Source of the DNA: Phycisphaerales bacterium
GTDB taxonomy: Bacteria > Planctomycetota > Phycisphaerae > Phycisphaerales > UBA1924
NCBI GenBank assembly: GCA_007693785.1
Contig: RECY01000024.1
Location: 186,001-250,000, forward strand
Direction: 5' to 3'
Length of the DNA: 64,000 nucleotides
Every line of letters starts with the position of its first letter. The first letter of the stretch is position 1. Shown in pieces: positions 17,864-25,958 of the stretch. The position numbers were made by a program, and so were the translations under genes. Below the pieces are notes generated by a model that did not search any database, had not been told where the DNA came from, and was given only the letters and a program-made list of their open reading frames with translations.

Positions 17864-18535
17864 TCAGAAGCGGACGCCGAGCGTGGTGAGCTCGCGTTCG
17901 ATCTGCTTGGGCGTGTCGCCGGCGTGATCGATCTGGACGGCCCGCCAGCCGATGGACCGGGCTTGGGCGATGTTTTCTTCGAGGTCATCGAAGAAGATGA
18001 TCTGCTGCCCGCGGGCACCGGTCAGGTCTTCAAAGGCTCGGTAGATGGCTTCGTCAGGCTTGCTGGCGCGGACTTCGTGGCTCGCGACGTGGTGGGTCAG
18101 TCGGGCGATGGTGGGGAAGTCGGGGCGAGAGCCGTCGGGGCGGGCGCGGTGGCGCTCGTAGTGTCGCCGGTTGGTGTTGCTCAACAGGCCGAGTTGCACA
18201 TCGCTGTTCGCGGCGAGGCGTTCGATGAGTTCAGCGGCCCCGTCGTACTCGGCGATGAGCCACGCGTCGTGGATGCGTCCGATCTCTTCGGGCGAGTAGA
18301 GTCCGCCGGTCGTGGCGGCGACCTGATCGCAGAACGCGTCGCAATCGATCTCCCCGACCTGGTACGCCTGCGCGAGAGCGCGACGGCGGGTCACCAGTGC
18401 GGGCTCGTCGGCTCCGGGGCGGACGGGGAGCTCGGCCGCGGCGCAGCCCTCGGCCCAGTTGCGACAGATGCGGAGGATCACGCCGCCCCAGTCGAAGCAG
18501 ATCACGCGCGGCGGCTCGGTGTGGGGGGTCGTCAT
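17864..18535 (-). CDS. HAD superfamily hydrolase (YihX-like)
   Basis: A 223-residue HAD-type phosphatase. Motif I is CFDWGGVI, where Asp is the nucleophile and the second Asp is replaced by Gly as in the YihX branch. Motif II is GLLSNTNRRH, and motif IV IIFFDDLEENI carries the metal-binding aspartates. The helical cap lies between. YihX-like enzymes dephosphorylate sugar phosphates, but the substrate here is not determined. The ATG at 18535 has TACCCT ending 7 nt before it. The gene is convergent with the DUF255 gene and divergent from the first gene of the secretion locus. Confidence 0.88.
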   Translation of the reverse strand: MTTPHTEPPRVICFDWGGVILRICRNWAEGCAAAELPVRPGADEPALVTRRRALAQAYQVGEIDCDAFCDQVAATTGGLYSPEEIGRIHDAWLIAEYDGAAELIERLAANSDVQLGLLSNTNRRHYERHRARPDGSRPDFPTIARLTHHVASHEVRASKPDEAIYRAFEDLTGARGQQIIFFDDLEENIAQARSIGWRAVQIDHAGDTPKQIERELTTLGVRF

Positions 18536-18542
18536 GAGGGGG

Positions 18543-18548
18543 AGGGTA
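18543..18548 (-). promoter_or_regulatory. -10-like box, probable leaderless start of the HAD gene
   Basis: Minus-strand TACCCT with 7 nt to the ATG at 18535. Confidence 0.4.
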
Positions 18549-18564
18549 TCGGGGTTGCGCCGGT

Positions 18565-18594
18565 TTGACAGCGTGTCGGCATGGGGCTTAGTCT
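18565..18594 (+). promoter_or_regulatory. Sigma-70-type promoter for the first T6SS block
   Basis: TTGACA at 18565-18570 and TAGTCT at 18589-18594 are separated by 18 nt. Transcription would start near 18601. The gene start at 18642 has GGGGAG at 18631-18636. Confidence 0.55.
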
Positions 18595-18641
18595 CGCGCC
18601 GTCAGGACGGCTCGGGCGTCGCTCGCCCGCGGGGAGTGTGC

Positions 18642-20552
18642 ATGCGGTTGCCAGCGGGGTATGAGTGCGTCGCGATCGACGGGGCGGGCGCCGGGGCTTC
18701 GGTGCGTCTGTGCGCGCTCTGGCGTCGCGAGCCGGGGGCGGACGGGGCGAGGCTGGTCACGCTCCGGACGCTGATTGACGGGCGCGTGCTGCTCGGGTGC
18801 CTGTGCGATCACGCCGGGGCGGTGGTCGAGTGGGTCGAGCTGTTCGTGCAGAGCGCGGGCGCGGCGATGTCGCTGCCCGATGGCGGAGCGATGACCAACG
18901 CCACGCTGGAAGCGCGTTGGCAGGGGCTCCGGCGGGCGTTGGCGGGCGGGGACGACCGGGGCGTGATCTCGACGGCTTTTGAGAGCGCGTACACGAGCCC
19001 GGTGTTCATCGACGCATCGGGGCGTGGCGTGCGCCCCACGATCGACGGGGTCGATCTCACGCTCTGCACCGACGACGCCGTGCTCGCGGCTCGGGGGCTT
19101 GCGACGTGGGGCGGGTCCTTGCACCGGTACTTATGGTTGGCGGAGCGCGGGGCGGACGGGGGCTTTGTCTCGCTGACGCCCGGGGCCCCGGGGGATGCGC
19201 CGGCCCTGGCGTCGCTCGGGGCGCCGTTCGATGGGCAGGGCTCGGGGGTGAATCCCGAGGGTGGGCTGGTGCTCGTGCGCCGCCATGTGCCGGGGGATTT
19301 CGAGCGATACGCGGCTTTTTTGGGAGAAGAACACTGGGGCGATCGCCAGCCGACGCGGAGCGTGGTCGGGCTGGACGGGCGCGCGTCGGACGATCGTGAA
19401 GCACCGGGGGACGACGACGGGTTCGATTCGGGCGGGTTGTTCCTGGGTCGTCACGGTCGTCACGGGCGCGTGGTGGAGGTGTTTCACCTGAAGCTTCGCC
19501 TGATCGCTGGGGCGCTCGAGGCGGTGCACGGGTTTGTGCGCGCCAGCGGGCGTCCGGTGCTGCGTTTGGGGCCGGAGAGCTTCGCGGTGGGGTTTGGTCA
19601 GGCCGCCCCCGGGCTCCCGCGTTGGTGGACGGCGCGTGTGGCGCTGACCGACGGCGGCGACGCGTACGAGCTGCCGCTGGGGGCTTCGGGAGAGCGGGCC
19701 TTCGCCTCGCCCTCGTTCGGCGGCGGGGGCGTCTACCGCCCGGACGTGGGCGGGCAGTCCGGCGAGGGCGTCGGGGAGGTGCGGATCCGCGGGGTCTCGC
19801 GCGAGAACGGGCAGGCGGTGCTCGAGGGCACGCTGTCGGCTTCGGCCCTGCCCACGCTGCGTTCGAGCGGGCTGATCTGGCTTCGCCTGGCGACCGGGGA
19901 TCGTTCGACGATGGTCTACGCCCGTCCCGCGCCGGGGGAGGAACTGACCGCGGGCGAGGTGCGGTTCCGGTCGCTCGCGTTGGTGGAGGCTTCGACGCAG
20001 GGGCTGAGCGAGGGGGCGGTCTTCCGCGAAGCCGCGTTCCGTGTGATGCCGGCGCTCGGGGCGGCGTGCGACTTGCACGCGCTCGGCGTGCTCGCGGCGA
20101 AGACGCTGCTGGTGGGCGGCGGGCGCACGCTCGGTGCGGTTCTGGACGAGCTTCGGAGCCTGGCGAGCGCGGCGGGTTCGGCCCCCGGGGGTGGGGCGTT
20201 GCACGAGCGGATCGTGGGCGTCGTCGGCGCCGACTCGCGGTGGGCCGAGTCGTTGGGCCCGCAGGGGTTGACGGAGGTCGGCGTGTCGTCGGACGAGGCG
20301 TTTGATCTGGTGCCGCCGGAGCTGTGGTGGAAGGTTGTGGCGTGGGTCGTGCGCATGTTCCCGGGCTCGTGCCCGTCGTCGTTCGCGAAGGACGCGGGCG
20401 ACGCGCCCCCGGGTGGTCAGGCGTCGGTCTTCGAATCGCCGCGTGCAGAGATGCGCGCGTTGCTGACGCTCACGCGCAGCCTCATCGTGATAGACTGGCG
20501 TCAGAACCGCGAGGTCGCGCGGGCGATCCGCTCGTTCGCGGCTGGTGGGTAG
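18642..20552 (+). CDS. Unrecognised protein at the head of the T6SS locus
   Basis: A 636-residue protein that I cannot place in a family. It has no signal peptide and no clear membrane segment, so it is probably cytoplasmic. Residues about 1-240 read as a mixed alpha/beta domain starting MRLPAGYECVAIDG. An acidic, disordered-looking segment rich in D and G follows (around 245-275), then a second beta-rich domain, and a helical C-terminal part with PPELWWKVVAWVVRMFPG. It is transcribed toward the lipoprotein, pseudokinase and TssK-M genes with a 65-bp gap to the next gene. It could be an undescribed T6SS accessory protein. The start is fixed by GGGGAG upstream and the promoter at 18565. Confidence 0.6.
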   Translation: MRLPAGYECVAIDGAGAGASVRLCALWRREPGADGARLVTLRTLIDGRVLLGCLCDHAGAVVEWVELFVQSAGAAMSLPDGGAMTNATLEARWQGLRRALAGGDDRGVISTAFESAYTSPVFIDASGRGVRPTIDGVDLTLCTDDAVLAARGLATWGGSLHRYLWLAERGADGGFVSLTPGAPGDAPALASLGAPFDGQGSGVNPEGGLVLVRRHVPGDFERYAAFLGEEHWGDRQPTRSVVGLDGRASDDREAPGDDDGFDSGGLFLGRHGRHGRVVEVFHLKLRLIAGALEAVHGFVRASGRPVLRLGPESFAVGFGQAAPGLPRWWTARVALTDGGDAYELPLGASGERAFASPSFGGGGVYRPDVGGQSGEGVGEVRIRGVSRENGQAVLEGTLSASALPTLRSSGLIWLRLATGDRSTMVYARPAPGEELTAGEVRFRSLALVEASTQGLSEGAVFREAAFRVMPALGAACDLHALGVLAAKTLLVGGGRTLGAVLDELRSLASAAGSAPGGGALHERIVGVVGADSRWAESLGPQGLTEVGVSSDEAFDLVPPELWWKVVAWVVRMFPGSCPSSFAKDAGDAPPGGQASVFESPRAEMRALLTLTRSLIVIDWRQNREVARAIRSFAAGG

Positions 20553-20617
20553 CGTTGGTGAACATGAAGCGATGCAAAACCGGCGCCGCGAGCGCCCGAG
20601 CCAGGACGGAGCACCGG

Positions 20618-21187
20618 ATGCAGCGGAACCTTTGGGACCGATCGAGCCAGCGGATTGTGCGATGCCTCCTGGCGGTGTCGGTCGCGTTGGGTGGGTCGGC
20701 GCTGGTGGGCTGCGCGTCTTCGGACCGGACCGGTCGGTACGAGATCGTGGTCGCGCTGGGGGCGGGGATGGCGGACCCGGAGAGCGGTCGCGTGCCGTCG
20801 GTGGAGGTCGATGTCGTCGGCGTGGGGCCGACGCAGGAGGCCCGGTGGCGTGAGTACCGCATGAGCCAGTACTTCGGCGGTGGGGACACGCTCCGCCAGA
20901 GCGCGCCGAAGGCGACGCTCCCGTTCACGACCGACAATCCCGGCGCGAAGACGGTGGAGCGTGACGACCCGGTCTGGGATCAGTGGGAGCAGGCGGGCGC
21001 GACGCGTCTATTCGTGCTCGTCAACCTGCCGGGCTTCGGGGAGAGCGACGATCTCTCGGGTGAGGCGGACGGGCGTCGCCTGATCCTGCCGCTCGAGCGT
21101 GCGCGGTGGGCGGGGCGTCGGATCGAGATCGAGGTCCGCCCACGGGAGTTGGTCTGCCTGACGCCGCTGCGTGCGGAGAAGCGTTGA
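20618..21187 (+). CDS. TssJ-like T6SS lipoprotein
   Basis: A 189-residue lipoprotein. The signal peptide ends in a lipobox with Cys at LVGC after a 14-residue hydrophobic core. The mature part reads like a small beta-sandwich. The first strand pair has VVALGAGMADPESGRVPSVEVDVVGV, matching the TssJ pattern of a strand, an asparagine/aspartate loop and a second strand. A late LFVLVNLPGF strand and a C-terminal IEIEVRPREL strand follow. TssJ anchors TssM to the outer membrane in the T6SS baseplate-membrane complex. No other TssJ candidate is in the locus. The ATG at 20618 gives a proper short n-region, while an ATG at 20564 would make it too long. Assignment rests on fold pattern and context. 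Confidence 0.55.
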   Translation: MQRNLWDRSSQRIVRCLLAVSVALGGSALVGCASSDRTGRYEIVVALGAGMADPESGRVPSVEVDVVGVGPTQEARWREYRMSQYFGGGDTLRQSAPKATLPFTTDNPGAKTVERDDPVWDQWEQAGATRLFVLVNLPGFGESDDLSGEADGRRLILPLERARWAGRRIEIEVRPRELVCLTPLRAEKR

Positions 21188-21279
21188 TCGCGGCGGGAAG
21201 CGACGCTGATGGCCCGGGGGATGTGCGGGGCCGCTCCGTGTGCGATCGTCGGCGCCCTCGGGCTGATCGTGGGTGATCG

Positions 21280-24200
21280 ATGGGCTCGCTCGACGACTAC
21301 ACGATCATCCGGGAGCTTGGGCAGGACGGCCTGATCCGGCGGGCGATCGCGCGCGGGGCGAGCGGCCTAGTGCTGCTCCGCGTGCTGGAGCCGGTGACAG
21401 CGGTGATCGGCGAAGCGGCGGCGTCCCGCGCGGTGCAGGCGTTTCAAGCCTCCGCGACGCTCCAGAGCAAGGCCCATCAGCATTCGGAGTCGGCGGTCTG
21501 CCCCGTTGTGGACTTCGGAGCGGCGGGCTCCGGCGGCGCGTTTGTCGCTTCGGGCGGGGTGGGCACGACCTGGGGCGACCTCGCCGCGGGGCGTGTGCGC
21601 CTGGACGGGGCGACGATCCGGCACCTGGTCTGCCGACTTCTCGAGAGCGCGGCCGCGTTCGCGGAGGGTCAAGGGCGCGGGCACGGTCGGATCGGCTCGG
21701 CGACGGTCGCGATTCATCCTCCGGAGGTGTTGCTCGTCGCGCAGGTCCGGCTCGACGATCCGGACGCGTCGCGGGCGGCTTCGGAAGCCGACGACGCGCT
21801 CGCGATCGGCGCGCTGATCTTTGAGCTTGTGGAGCACCGGGCGTTCGAGCGCCGGCTCATGCTGGCCGAGCCCGAGGGGGCGTGGTCGGTGTTCGGCTCG
21901 GCCGCTCCAGGATGGCTCGCGCTGGTGGCGGACCTCTGCCACGCGAGCGAGGGGGCGCGCCCGTCGCTTCGCGAGGCGTTGTCGCGGGCGGAGGGTTTGC
22001 GGGGCGTGCGCCGAGGGGGGCGTCGGACGCCGCTGGCGATCGGGGCGGCGTTGTTGCTCGCGGGCGCGGGCGGCGTGGGGTGGTGGGCGGCGGTGCGCGA
22101 GCCGGCGGTGGTGGTGGACGAGTTCGGGCTGTCGGCGGAGGCGGGGGAGCGTTGGCGTCGCTTGTGCGAGGGGTGGGACGGGTGGTTCGGGGCGATGGTG
22201 GACGCAGCCGAGCGTTTGCGACCGGTGGCGGACGATCACCTCCGGTCGGGGGTGCTGGATGCTCTTGATGAAGCCTCGCGGGCGGGGGTGACGCTGGATC
22301 CCGGGGCGATCGTCGGGCAGCGTGGGCGTGCGAGCCTGCTGGCCGAGCGTCCGCCGGAAGCGGCGAGCGAGGCCGCGGCGATCGAGCGAACGGCACGCGC
22401 GGTGGAGGTCCTCTCAGCAATCGAGGACGCAACGGGCCCGGAGCGATGGCCGCTGGCGCGTGAGGCTCTGGACGCGAGCGCGTCGCTCGAAACGCTCGGC
22501 TGGTCGGAGGCGGGGGCCCGCCTGCGGTCGCTGGTCGAGGCGGCGGGGGCTTCGCGGGATGCCGATCGTGCGCAGGCGGTGTTGGAACTGGCGGAAGCGC
22601 GGGATTCGATCCGGCTGGTCGCGGGGATGCGCGCGCGCCTCGGGTCCGCGTCGGAGGTGGCTTCGGGAACCGGAGATCCGGTGCTGGGCGAGTTGGCGGC
22701 GGCGATGGGCGCACCCGGGCGGGCGTCCGGCTCGCTGGAGAACGCGTGGCGGGAGGCGGAGGCGTGGGCGTCGATTGCGGAGCGACTGGAGCGGGCGATC
22801 TCGACGAGGTGGAGCGAAGTGGACGCCGAGGCGCTGCGCACACATGCGGCGATTTACACAGGCGAGGGTCGGGCTTCGATGACCCCGACGGAGGTTGCCG
22901 AGCGCTGGCTGGTGACGGTGCAGGAGGAGCGGTTCACGCGTTTGGATCAGGCGCACCCGGCGATCGCGATCGGGGTGATGCTGGACGCGACCCGGGCGGC
23001 GGCTTCGGAGATCGGCACGCCGGCGGGAAGGCTGCGAGACTCGATCGAGGCGGCGGGGGAGCGCGTCCGCGCCCTCCGCGACCGGGCGTGGAACCGGATC
23101 ACGCGGGCGGACGTGGAATCGGCGGCGGCGGGCGTTCGCGGGGAGGTGGTGGCCCTTGCGGCGGCTGTCGAAGACGCCCGTTGGGCGGGGGAGATCGACG
23201 CGACGGCGTACGCCGCGGAGATCGCCGGTCGTCCCGCGCCGACCGGCGTCGCCTCGGCAACGCTTGACGCGCTCTGGGTCCGCGAGCGGGACCGGCTTGT
23301 CGCCGAGTCGCAGGGCTCGGGCGGGTCGCTCGCGCTGCGCGACGGCATCCGCCGCCTCAGCTCGATCCTGGAGCTGCTCGAGTCGCGGTTCCCTCTCGTG
23401 CCGGTGGCGGCTTTGCCCGCAGGCGCGGACGGGGCGGCTTTCCACGCCGAAGCGGGAGAGCTGCGTGAGCGGGCGATCGCGGATGCCGTCTCGACAGCCG
23501 AGCTGCGTGGGCGCACGATGGGACGCGAGGACGTCGAACGCCTGATCCGCGCCGTCGCGGCGGCGTACGCGGGCACGGTGGGCGAGGCCGAGGCCCTGCT
23601 GTCGGACGTCGGCGGGGTCGAGGTTGCGATGGACACCCTCCGCGGCGCGCCGGCGTCGGCGGGCTTGGAAGCGATCGAATCGCGGGGGGCGGCTCTCGGC
23701 CTGGCGGGAACCATCGCCCCGGTGCTGGAGCGGGCGCGTCGGATCGGCGCGATCGGGCGGTCGGAGGACGTGCCGGAGTTGGTGCGGTTGGCGGGGTCGG
23801 ACGCGCGGGCGTCGGCGTTTGCGGCCTACGTGCGGCTGGGCGAACTCGGGTGGCCTCGCGAGACGGACGCGCTGCGCCAGGACGCGGCGTTGCGCCCGCG
23901 TCTGCGGGCGCTGGCGGAGAGCGTGGGCGAGCCCCCGGCACGGGACGAGGCGTTGCAGACGCTCGCGGCGGCAGGGGCCGAGCGGTGGCGGCGGTTTACG
24001 GAACTGGCGGGCGATGAGGCGCGGGTCCGAGCCGCGGGGAGCTTGCGCGAGGCGATGGGCGGGCGGTCCGAGACGCTTTCGGCCCGGGCGCGTGGGAACC
24101 TGGCGAGCGTCGCGCTGCTCGACGCGGCGCGTTCAGCGACCGACGACGCGGGCGTGCGGGAGGCGGTGCGGGAGTTCGTCGGCGCGCTGGCGGCGGCCGA

Positions 24201-25341
24201 TGAGCGTGAGCCGGAGAGCGAAGCGGCCCGTCGCGTGCGTGCGGCCCGGGCGCTCTTGGTGATGGAGGACGAGGGGCCGGGGGCGAGCCCGGTTCGCATG
24301 GGCCCGGGCGCGGCGCCGGTGCGTTGGAGCGGGGAGGCGGAGGCGGGCCACGCGCTGGTGCGGTTCGAGGTCCCGGGGGGCGAGGGGCTGTTTGTGGCGT
24401 TCGCGCCGGTGCGCGTGGGCGACGGCGTGGTGTATCTCTCGACGGAAGAAGTCTCGCTGGAGCTGTTGTCGGCGGGGGCCGCGTGGGCGGAAGGGTGGGA
24501 CGCGCTCGCGACGCGCCAGGTTTGGCCGGCGCTCATGCAGGCGCGGGCGGCATCCACGCCGCCGCTGTGGGAGGGCGCGCGGGGATGGTCGTGGCAGGAG
24601 GGCGGGTTGCGGGCCTCGCCGGGGTGGGTCGCGCCCAGACCGGTCTTTGGGGGGATCCCGCTAATCGCGCCGGCGTTGGTCGAAGCGGAGCGATCCCGCG
24701 CTTCGGACGCGGGGCGAGCGTTCCGGGGCGAGGGCGGCGGCGGGGCGCCCTCGATGCGCCACCCGGTGCAATCGATCCCTGGCCCGGCGGCGTCGGCGTT
24801 CGCCGAGATGATCGGGTGCCGCCTGCCGACCTCCGCGGAGTGGCGGGCCGCGGCTGCGGCGCAGGAACCCGTTGAAGCGGGCGACGTGTTTGCGAATCTG
24901 CGGGACGCGACGTGGGCGACGCAGTGGCGGCACGCGAGCGGACAGACGCCGGAGATCGCGGCTTACCTGCGCCCGGATCGAGAATCGTTCGCGCCCGGCG
25001 AGGCGCAGTCGGTTGTGGACGCGGACGACGGGGTACTCTACTTCGAGCCCGTGAACCGCTCGTCGCAGAGCCCGTTCCGACACTTGGTGGGGAATGTCGC
25101 GGAGTTTGTGCGCACGCCCGACGGGGGTCTCGGGGTGATCGGGGGCTCGGCGATGAGCGTGCCCGGGGAGGCGGGAGCGGTGACGACGCTGACCGGGGCC
25201 CGGGCGCGTGCGGCGTACGCGGACGTGGGCTTCCGCCTCGCGTTCGATGCGCCCGGGGTGCGGGTGCGCCGCCCGCTCCGGGTCGAGGTGATCTCGCTGC
25301 TGGGCGATCGCGTGGTGGAGCCGCCGAGTTCCGGTGGGTGA
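21280..25341 (+). CDS. Membrane pseudokinase fused to periplasmic FGE/SUMF1 (TagR-like) domain
   Basis: A 1353-residue membrane protein. Residues about 5-235 have a protein-kinase outline (YTIIRELG opening, a late DDALAIGALIFEL helix). They lack the VAIK lysine, the HRD loop (GHGRIG instead) and DFG, so activity is unlikely. One membrane segment lies at about 251-270 after an arginine-rich stretch. A long helical region runs to about 1050. The C-terminus is an FGE-sulfatase/SUMF1 fold with GCRLPTSAEWR from 1179, GNVAEFV, and DVGFRLAFD near 1315. In the P. aeruginosa H1-T6SS, membrane kinase PpkA and the FGE-fold periplasmic protein TagR are separate partners; here both ideas are in one chain. 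A scaffold or sensor role in T6SS control is an inference. Confidence 0.75.
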   Translation: MGSLDDYTIIRELGQDGLIRRAIARGASGLVLLRVLEPVTAVIGEAAASRAVQAFQASATLQSKAHQHSESAVCPVVDFGAAGSGGAFVASGGVGTTWGDLAAGRVRLDGATIRHLVCRLLESAAAFAEGQGRGHGRIGSATVAIHPPEVLLVAQVRLDDPDASRAASEADDALAIGALIFELVEHRAFERRLMLAEPEGAWSVFGSAAPGWLALVADLCHASEGARPSLREALSRAEGLRGVRRGGRRTPLAIGAALLLAGAGGVGWWAAVREPAVVVDEFGLSAEAGERWRRLCEGWDGWFGAMVDAAERLRPVADDHLRSGVLDALDEASRAGVTLDPGAIVGQRGRASLLAERPPEAASEAAAIERTARAVEVLSAIEDATGPERWPLAREALDASASLETLGWSEAGARLRSLVEAAGASRDADRAQAVLELAEARDSIRLVAGMRARLGSASEVASGTGDPVLGELAAAMGAPGRASGSLENAWREAEAWASIAERLERAISTRWSEVDAEALRTHAAIYTGEGRASMTPTEVAERWLVTVQEERFTRLDQAHPAIAIGVMLDATRAAASEIGTPAGRLRDSIEAAGERVRALRDRAWNRITRADVESAAAGVRGEVVALAAAVEDARWAGEIDATAYAAEIAGRPAPTGVASATLDALWVRERDRLVAESQGSGGSLALRDGIRRLSSILELLESRFPLVPVAALPAGADGAAFHAEAGELRERAIADAVSTAELRGRTMGREDVERLIRAVAAAYAGTVGEAEALLSDVGGVEVAMDTLRGAPASAGLEAIESRGAALGLAGTIAPVLERARRIGAIGRSEDVPELVRLAGSDARASAFAAYVRLGELGWPRETDALRQDAALRPRLRALAESVGEPPARDEALQTLAAAGAERWRRFTELAGDEARVRAAGSLREAMGGRSETLSARARGNLASVALLDAARSATDDAGVREAVREFVGALAAADEREPESEAARRVRAARALLVMEDEGPGASPVRMGPGAAPVRWSGEAEAGHALVRFEVPGGEGLFVAFAPVRVGDGVVYLSTEEVSLELLSAGAAWAEGWDALATRQVWPALMQARAASTPPLWEGARGWSWQEGGLRASPGWVAPRPVFGGIPLIAPALVEAERSRASDAGRAFRGEGGGGAPSMRHPVQSIPGPAASAFAEMIGCRLPTSAEWRAAAAAQEPVEAGDVFANLRDATWATQWRHASGQTPEIAAYLRPDRESFAPGEAQSVVDADDGVLYFEPVNRSSQSPFRHLVGNVAEFVRTPDGGLGVIGGSAMSVPGEAGAVTTLTGARARAAYADVGFRLAFDAPGVRVRRPLRVEVISLLGDRVVEPPSSGG

Positions 25342-25361
25342 GGCGTCGGGTTCCGGGCCGG

Positions 25362-25592
25362 TCACTCCGCGGCGGTAGCGTTTGCGAAGGCGGCGTGGGG
25401 GCGGTAGGCGAGCATGAACGCGCCGAGTTCGTCGCTGACGCCGGCCTTGTAGCGTTCGAGTTCCTGCGTGGTGGTGCGGATGGCGGTGGGTTCGTCGGGG
25501 GTGGACGTGGCGCAGCCGGTGTTCGAAGCGGCTAGGGCGGCGAGGATCACCCCGACGGTCCACCGAGCGGCGGTCGGCTTGATTGTGCGCAT
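25362..25592 (-). CDS. Small lipoprotein
   Basis: A 76-residue predicted lipoprotein on the strand opposite to the T6SS genes. It has a basic start (MRTIKPTAARW), a hydrophobic core (TVGVILAALAA) and lipobox SNTGC, so the mature part is only about 50 residues. That part is polar and ends in HAAFANATAAE. GGAGGG at 25603-25608 lies 10 nt before the ATG, which supports translation. It is convergent with the pseudokinase gene, 20 bp from its stop. I know no family for it. It might be a surface or immunity-like small protein, but nothing in it proves that. Confidence 0.5.
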   Translation of the reverse strand: MRTIKPTAARWTVGVILAALAASNTGCATSTPDEPTAIRTTTQELERYKAGVSDELGAFMLAYRPHAAFANATAAE

Positions 25593-25958
25593 GGTTCGTT
25601 CGCCCTCCGCCGGGGGGAAGCCGGCTCGGGTATGGCATCGGGCGGGCGTGGCGGCTGGGCGAAGGCGGGCTCTGGTGTCGGCTTGGGTCGAGGGTCGCGT
25701 GGGCGTTACAACCCGCAGGCTTTGCGCTCGCGAGGGTTACCGGTGGTCGCGGGCGTGCGGTTCTCGGGTGCAGGGTGTCGTCGATGAGGTGGGCACGGCG
25801 CGTCCCAGCGGGATCGGTATACTCGCGGCGGTTCGGGTTGCTTCTCGGGGCTGAGGGGCGTTCGCCGGGGCGGTTGGCTCTGAGTGATGCGCTCGCGGGT
25901 TGTTCTTGCGGGTTGCGGCGTAGGTTTCCGGGCGGTAACGGTCCAGACGGGAGCGGCT
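25593..25958. other. Non-coding divergent region with a -10-like box
   Basis: No convincing gene was seen in these 366 bases. TATACT at 25818-25823 is a good -10 box for the tagH-like/tssKLM/tagF operon, with a leader of about 130 nt. GGGAG at 25949-25953 is the Shine-Dalgarno for the TTG at 25959. The Shine-Dalgarno of the divergent small lipoprotein lies at the left end. Confidence 0.5.
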
